A DNA stretch of 43,513 bases. Source: Nitrosomonas oligotropha (lineage in GTDB: Bacteria > Pseudomonadota > Gammaproteobacteria > Burkholderiales > Nitrosomonadaceae). The notes below the pieces were generated by a model, which saw nothing but the letters and a program-made list of their open reading frames with translations, was not told where the DNA came from and made no database searches. The stretch is from NCBI RefSeq assembly GCF_009833085.1, contig NZ_QRBZ01000032.1:1-43513 (forward strand), written 5' to 3'. Of the stretch, positions 39,594 to 43,513 are shown one piece after another. Both the position numbers and the translations under genes were made by a program. Numbering within the stretch: the first letter of the stretch is position 1; each line of letters starts with the position of its first letter.

Positions 39594-40079
39594 ATGCCAT
39601 CATTTGATATCGTTTCGGAAGTTGATAAACAGGAAGTTAGGAATGCTGTCGATCAGGTAAACAAAGAGGTCGGTACCCGGTTTGATTTTAAAGGTTCCGA
39701 TGCCAGAGTGGAACAGACAGATTATCAATTGACAGTATTCGCAGACGACGAATTTAAGCTGGAACAAATACTGGATATTCTCAGAACCCGGCTAACGAAG
39801 CGGAATGTGGATGTGCGCTGTTTGGAGAAAGGCCAGGTTGAAAAAATTAGCGGAAACAAAGTCAAGCAGATAGTGACGATAAAAACAGGACTTGAAACTG
39901 AGCTGGCAAAGAAGGTTATTAAGCACATCAAAGATAGTAAGCTCAAAGTTCAAGCCAGCATCCAAGGCGATGTCGTGCGTGTAACCGGAGCAAAGAAAGA
40001 TATGCTGCAAGAAGCAATTCAGTTAGTAAAAAAATCGATTGATAATTTTCCATTGCAATTTCAAAATTTCAGGGATTAA
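39594..40079 (+). CDS. yajQ: YajQ family nucleotide-binding protein
   Basis: 161-aa cytoplasmic protein of the YajQ/DUF520 family. Members bind nucleotides, and some bind cyclic-di-GMP and affect transcription. The start is set at ATG 39594 ([20 protein letters not shown]), preceded by AGAGAG; the in-frame GTG at 39567 would add nine non-conserved residues. Further family segments are [14 protein letters not shown] and [16 protein letters not shown]. It stands alone between argG and the str operon, about 100 bases after argG. Confidence 0.93.
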   Translation: MPSFDIVSEVDKQEVRNAVDQVNKEVGTRFDFKGSDARVEQTDYQLTVFADDEFKLEQILDILRTRLTKRNVDVRCLEKGQVEKISGNKVKQIVTIKTGLETELAKKVIKHIKDSKLKVQASIQGDVVRVTGAKKDMLQEAIQLVKKSIDNFPLQFQNFRD

Positions 40080-40200
40080 TTGTTACTGGAAAATTTAATT
40101 TTACAGTTTAGAAAACAAGTTTAGGATTCTTAGCAGAAGGAAGTTGCAGGGATATGTGGCAATGGATAGAAACGTATTGCTCAAGTGACTTATCTTCGTC

Positions 40201-40229
40201 TTGACATATATAAATAAACCCAATAGAAT
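40201..40229 (+). promoter_or_regulatory. Strong sigma70-type promoter for the str operon
   Basis: A perfect TTGACA (40201-40206), a 17-base spacer and TAGAAT (40224-40229, one mismatch to TATAAT) form this promoter. Transcription would start near 40236, giving an rpsL leader of about 124 bases. The leader contains a small GGCTTAAAGCC repeat just upstream of rpsL. It is the best promoter match I found in the window and fits a highly expressed ribosomal operon. Confidence 0.85.
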
Positions 40230-40359
40230 CCGCTCTCTTTTTTGCCGCATCTTCGGATTAGTTGAAGGTCGGTGTAAATAATTACCAATATTTATTAAAG
40301 CAAATTAGCAAACAGATGAAGGACGGCTTAAAGCCATTCCAGTTTTTTAGGACACAGAA

Positions 40360-40737
40360 ATGCCGACAATCAGTCAGTTAGTTAGAAAACCACGTGCTGC
40401 TAAGCAAGTTAAAAGTACTGTCCCTGCGCTCGAAAACAGTCCGCAGAAAAGGGGCGTATGTACAAGGGTATATACAACAACACCCAAAAAGCCAAATTCG
40501 GCGTTGCGGAAAGTTGCCCGGGTAAGGCTGACTAATGGGTTTGAGGTGTCAAGTTATATTGGCGGTGAAGGACATAATCTCCAGGAGCACTCGGTGGTAT
40601 TAATCCGTGGCGGTCGTGTTAAAGATTTGCCAGGTGTTCGTTATCACACGGTCAGGGGTAGTTTGGATACAGCAGGCGTTAAAGATCGTAAGCAGGGACG
40701 ATCAAAATATGGTTCTAAGAAACCAAAAACTGCTTAA
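40360..40737 (+). CDS. rpsL: 30S ribosomal protein S12
   Basis: Small-subunit protein at the decoding centre, 125 aa. It has [19 protein letters not shown], with the decoding/streptomycin-site Lys43, and [17 protein letters not shown], with Lys88 and the Asp89 methylthiolation-site context. The lysines are those of streptomycin-sensitive proteins. An AGGA lies about eight bases before the ATG. First gene of rpsL-rpsG-fusA-tuf. It is not preceded by rpoC here but by yajQ. Confidence 0.98.
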   Translation: MPTISQLVRKPRAAKQVKSTVPALENSPQKRGVCTRVYTTTPKKPNSALRKVARVRLTNGFEVSSYIGGEGHNLQEHSVVLIRGGRVKDLPGVRYHTVRGSLDTAGVKDRKQGRSKYGSKKPKTA

Positions 40738-40802
40738 AATTAATTTAGGTATCTATCCAAAGTGCTAGAGAAAATAAAATTGCGTAATGTAGAGGTTGCA
40801 TA

Positions 40803-41273
40803 ATGCCAAGACGTAGAGAAGTTCCAAAACGTGAAATATTGCCTGATCCAAAATACCACAATGTTGAGTTGGCAAAATTTGTCAATGTACTCATGACGCG
40901 TGGCAAAAAATCTGTTGCTGAAAGAATTATCTATGGTGCTTTAGAGCACATAGGCAAAAAAACCGGAAATGATCCGCTGGAAGTTTTTACCCAAGCATTG
41001 ACTAACGTTCGTCCAATAGTTGAAGTTAAGAGCCGTCGAGTAGGTGGGGCTAATTACCAAGTTCCAGTCGAAGTGCGTTCGGTGCGCCGGAATGCATTGG
41101 CTATGCGCTGGCTACGCGATGCAGCAAGAAAGAGAAGTGAAAAGTCGATGGACGCGAGGTTGGCGGGGGAACTAACCGAAGCTGCAGAAGGACGTGGCGG
41201 TGCGGTAAAGAAACGAGAAGAAGTGCACAGAATGGCGGAATCCAATAAAGCGTTTTCACATTTTAGATTCTAA
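40803..41273 (+). CDS. rpsG: 30S ribosomal protein S7
   Basis: 16S rRNA-binding protein that nucleates the 30S head and contacts the E site; 156 aa, the normal length. [35 protein letters not shown] and [20 protein letters not shown] are typical. In other bacteria S7 can repress its own operon translationally. It lies 65 bases after rpsL and 61 before fusA. Confidence 0.98.
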   Translation: MPRRREVPKREILPDPKYHNVELAKFVNVLMTRGKKSVAERIIYGALEHIGKKTGNDPLEVFTQALTNVRPIVEVKSRRVGGANYQVPVEVRSVRRNALAMRWLRDAARKRSEKSMDARLAGELTEAAEGRGGAVKKREEVHRMAESNKAFSHFRF

Positions 41274-41334
41274 TAAATTGTGCTTCCAGCATCAAACCTA
41301 ATCGTAAGTTGAATTAATCGTAAGGCATTAAACC

Positions 41335-43425
41335 GTGGCAAGAAAAACTCCAATAGAGCGTTATAGAAACATAGGCATTATGGCTCATATCGACGCTGGT
41401 AAAACAACGACGACCGAGCGCGTCCTTTTTTACACCGGTGTATCGCATAAGTTAGGCGAGGTTCATGATGGCGCGGCTACGATGGACTGGATGGAGCAAG
41501 AGCAGGAAAGAGGGATTACGATTACATCAGCCGCTACAACCTGTTTTTGGAAAGGAATGGGTGGAAATTATCCAGAGCATCGCATAAATATAATAGATAC
41601 ACCCGGTCACGTAGATTTTACGATTGAGGTGGAGCGGTCATTGCGTGTATTGGATGGTGCTTGTACTGTTTTTTGTGCGGTAGGTGGGGTGCAGCCGCAA
41701 ACTGAGACGGTTTGGAGGCAAGCCAATAAATATAAAGTGCCGCGTCTGGCTTTTGTGAACAAGATGGACCGGTCTGGCGCGAATTTCATGCGCGTGTATG
41801 AGCAGATTAAGGCGCGATTAAAAGCGGTGCCGGTGCCCATACAGCTGCCCATCGGAGCTGAAGATAAATTTGAAGGTATTGTCGACTTAGTAAAAATGAA
41901 GGCTATTTACTGGGATGATGAAAGTCGCGGGATGAAGTTTGAAGAGCGCGATATACCAGCAAATTTAAAAGAGGATGCTCAAGCTTGGCGTGAAAAAATG
42001 CTGGAATCGGCGGCCGAAGCAAATGAAGATTTAATGAATAAATATCTTGAGAATGGCGACTTGGAAATCTCGGATATAAAAATTGGAATACGTGCACGAA
42101 CAATTAATAACGAAATAGTTCCTATGATGTGTGGAACGGCCTTTAAAAATAAAGGCGTTCAAGCTATGCTGGATGCTGTCATAGATTACATGCCGTCGCC
42201 TACCGATGTGCTGGCGATACAAGGTGAGAATGAGCGTGGTGAAGCTGATAAGCGCACGGCTGATGATAATGAGCCATTCTCGGCGCTTGCTTTCAAAATT
42301 GCTACCGATCCGTATGTTGGGCAGCTTATTTTCTTTAGAGTTTATTCCGGTGTTGTTGTGTCTGGCGATACCGTCTATAACCCAGTTAAGGGTAAAAAAG
42401 AAAGAATAGGCAGGATATTGCAAATGCACGCAAATCAGCGTGAAGAGATAAAAGAAGTAAGGGCGGGTGATATAGCGGCGGCTGTGGGTTTAAAAGACGT
42501 AGTGACAGGAGATACTCTTTGTGATCCGCAAAAAGTGATCACGTTGGAAAGAATGGATTTCCCGGAACCGGTAATTCATGTCGCTGTTGAGCCAAAAACA
42601 AAAATGGATCAGGAAAAAATGGGTATTGCGCTCAACAGGCTGGCGCAAGAAGACCCCTCCTTCAGAGTACGCACCGATGAAGAATCCGGTCAAACCATCA
42701 TTTCCGGAATGGGTGAGCTGCATCTGGAAATTATTGTTGATCGAATGAAGCGAGAGTTTGGCGTAGAGGCTAATGTTGGTGCTCCTCAAGTTGCGTACCG
42801 CGAAGCAATAAGAAAATCCGTTGAAATCGAAGGTAAATTCGTCAAGCAATCAGGCGGCCGTGGTCAGTATGGCCATGTATGGTTAAAAATGGAGCCGAAC
42901 GAAGCGGGTAAGGGGTTTGAGTTTGTTGATGAGATAAAGGGTGGTTCCGTGCCACGTGAATATATACCGGCGGTCGAGAAGGGTTTGCTGGAAACGCTAC
43001 CCAGTGGAGTATTGGCAGGATATCCTGTGGTGGATGTCAAGGTTACTCTTTTTGATGGCTCGTATCACGATGTTGATTCAAACGAAAATGCGTTCAAGAT
43101 GGCTGCATCGATAGCATTTAAAGATGGCATGCGCAAAGCCAACCCGGTACTGCTGGAACCAATGATGGCAGTTGAGGTTGAATCACCGGAAGATTTTATG
43201 GGAAATGTGGTCGGCGATTTGTCATCCAGACGCGGCATGATACAAGGGATGGAAGATGTGCCTGGATTTAAGGTGATTCGGGCCGAAGTGCCGTTAGCGG
43301 AGATGTTTGGTTATTCGACTGCATTAAGATCGGCCACACAAGGTAGGGCAACTTACTCAATGGAATTTAAACATTATTCAGAAGCTCCGAAAAATGTGGC
43401 TGATGCGATAATCAATAAAAAGTAA
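41335..43425 (+). CDS. fusA: Elongation factor G
   Basis: Ribosomal translocase GTPase of 696 aa. It starts at GTG (41335) with AAGG upstream. GTPase motifs: AHIDAGKT (17-24), [11 protein letters not shown] (59-69), DTPGH (88-92) and NKMD (142-145). Domains II-V follow, including [20 protein letters not shown] and the domain IV segment with [15 protein letters not shown]. Complete and ordinary for a bacterial EF-G, and co-transcribed with rpsG and tuf. Confidence 0.98.
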   Translation: MARKTPIERYRNIGIMAHIDAGKTTTTERVLFYTGVSHKLGEVHDGAATMDWMEQEQERGITITSAATTCFWKGMGGNYPEHRINIIDTPGHVDFTIEVERSLRVLDGACTVFCAVGGVQPQTETVWRQANKYKVPRLAFVNKMDRSGANFMRVYEQIKARLKAVPVPIQLPIGAEDKFEGIVDLVKMKAIYWDDESRGMKFEERDIPANLKEDAQAWREKMLESAAEANEDLMNKYLENGDLEISDIKIGIRARTINNEIVPMMCGTAFKNKGVQAMLDAVIDYMPSPTDVLAIQGENERGEADKRTADDNEPFSALAFKIATDPYVGQLIFFRVYSGVVVSGDTVYNPVKGKKERIGRILQMHANQREEIKEVRAGDIAAAVGLKDVVTGDTLCDPQKVITLERMDFPEPVIHVAVEPKTKMDQEKMGIALNRLAQEDPSFRVRTDEESGQTIISGMGELHLEIIVDRMKREFGVEANVGAPQVAYREAIRKSVEIEGKFVKQSGGRGQYGHVWLKMEPNEAGKGFEFVDEIKGGSVPREYIPAVEKGLLETLPSGVLAGYPVVDVKVTLFDGSYHDVDSNENAFKMAASIAFKDGMRKANPVLLEPMMAVEVESPEDFMGNVVGDLSSRRGMIQGMEDVPGFKVIRAEVPLAEMFGYSTALRSATQGRATYSMEFKHYSEAPKNVADAIINKK

Positions 43426-43456
43426 TCGAATTGTATAGAGTGTAAAGGAATGAAAC

Positions 43457-43513
43457 ATGGCAAAGAGTAAATTTGAGCGGTCGAAGCCACACGTAAATGT
43501 TGGTACGATAGGA
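43457..43513 (+). CDS. tuf: Elongation factor Tu, N-terminal fragment cut by window edge
   Basis: The last 19 codons in the window encode MAKSKFERSKPHVNVGTIG, the standard EF-Tu start leading into the first GTP-binding loop. AAAGGA lies upstream of the ATG. It begins 31 bases after fusA and completes the str operon order; the rest lies outside the window. Confidence 0.95.
   Translation, partial: MAKSKFERSKPHVNVGTIG

Overview
The window looks like a chromosomal segment of a betaproteobacterium, probably an ammonia oxidiser-like Nitrosomonadaceae member. This rests on the gyrA-serC-serA-pheA-hisC-tyrA supra-operon, the PEP-CTERM protein, the protein-level look of the housekeeping genes and the moderate base composition. 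The genus call is an inference. No rRNA, tRNA, CRISPR array, IS element or prophage structure was seen.

Region 1 (1-4822, + strand) is a chemotaxis block built as two successive cheW-mcp modules: a partial CheW tail, MCP, CheW, MCP. Both receptors end in a WEEF-type tether. A small gene broken by one frameshift lies in the gap between the modules. Region 2 (about 4823-8620) holds a SPOR-domain D,D-carboxypeptidase, a PEP-CTERM protein and a convergent orphan FecR-domain protein.

Region 3 (8772-25547, - strand) is the standout. A tight, largely translationally coupled operon encodes six unnamed proteins: two chymotrypsin-fold protease-like proteins with full His/Asp/Ser sets, a 1133-aa beta-rich protein resembling the DUF6603 type, an 1104-aa protein with a central two-helix membrane hairpin, an 1879-aa giant and a 633-aa protein. 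None shows a signal peptide, and I saw no Walker A motif. Divergent from it (26004-27640, + strand) lie a three-helix membrane protein, an AT-rich gene with a HEPN-like R-x4-H motif, and a 21-codon remnant or micro-ORF overlapping it. I regard this locus as the best candidate for an undescribed system.

Region 4 (27679-35760, - strand) runs gyrA, serC, serA, pheA, hisC, tyrA. It couples DNA gyrase A with serine and phenylalanine/tyrosine synthesis. Region 5 (36054-39493, + strand) is argD-argF-argG, taking ornithine synthesis through to argininosuccinate. Region 6 (39594-43513, + strand) is yajQ followed by the str operon rpsL-rpsG-fusA-tuf, the last truncated by the window edge. The str operon has an excellent sigma70-type promoter of its own.

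Start sites were re-chosen where a Shine-Dalgarno (SD) sequence, operon overlap or family length argued for it: the carboxypeptidase, argF, serA, yajQ and three of the cluster genes.
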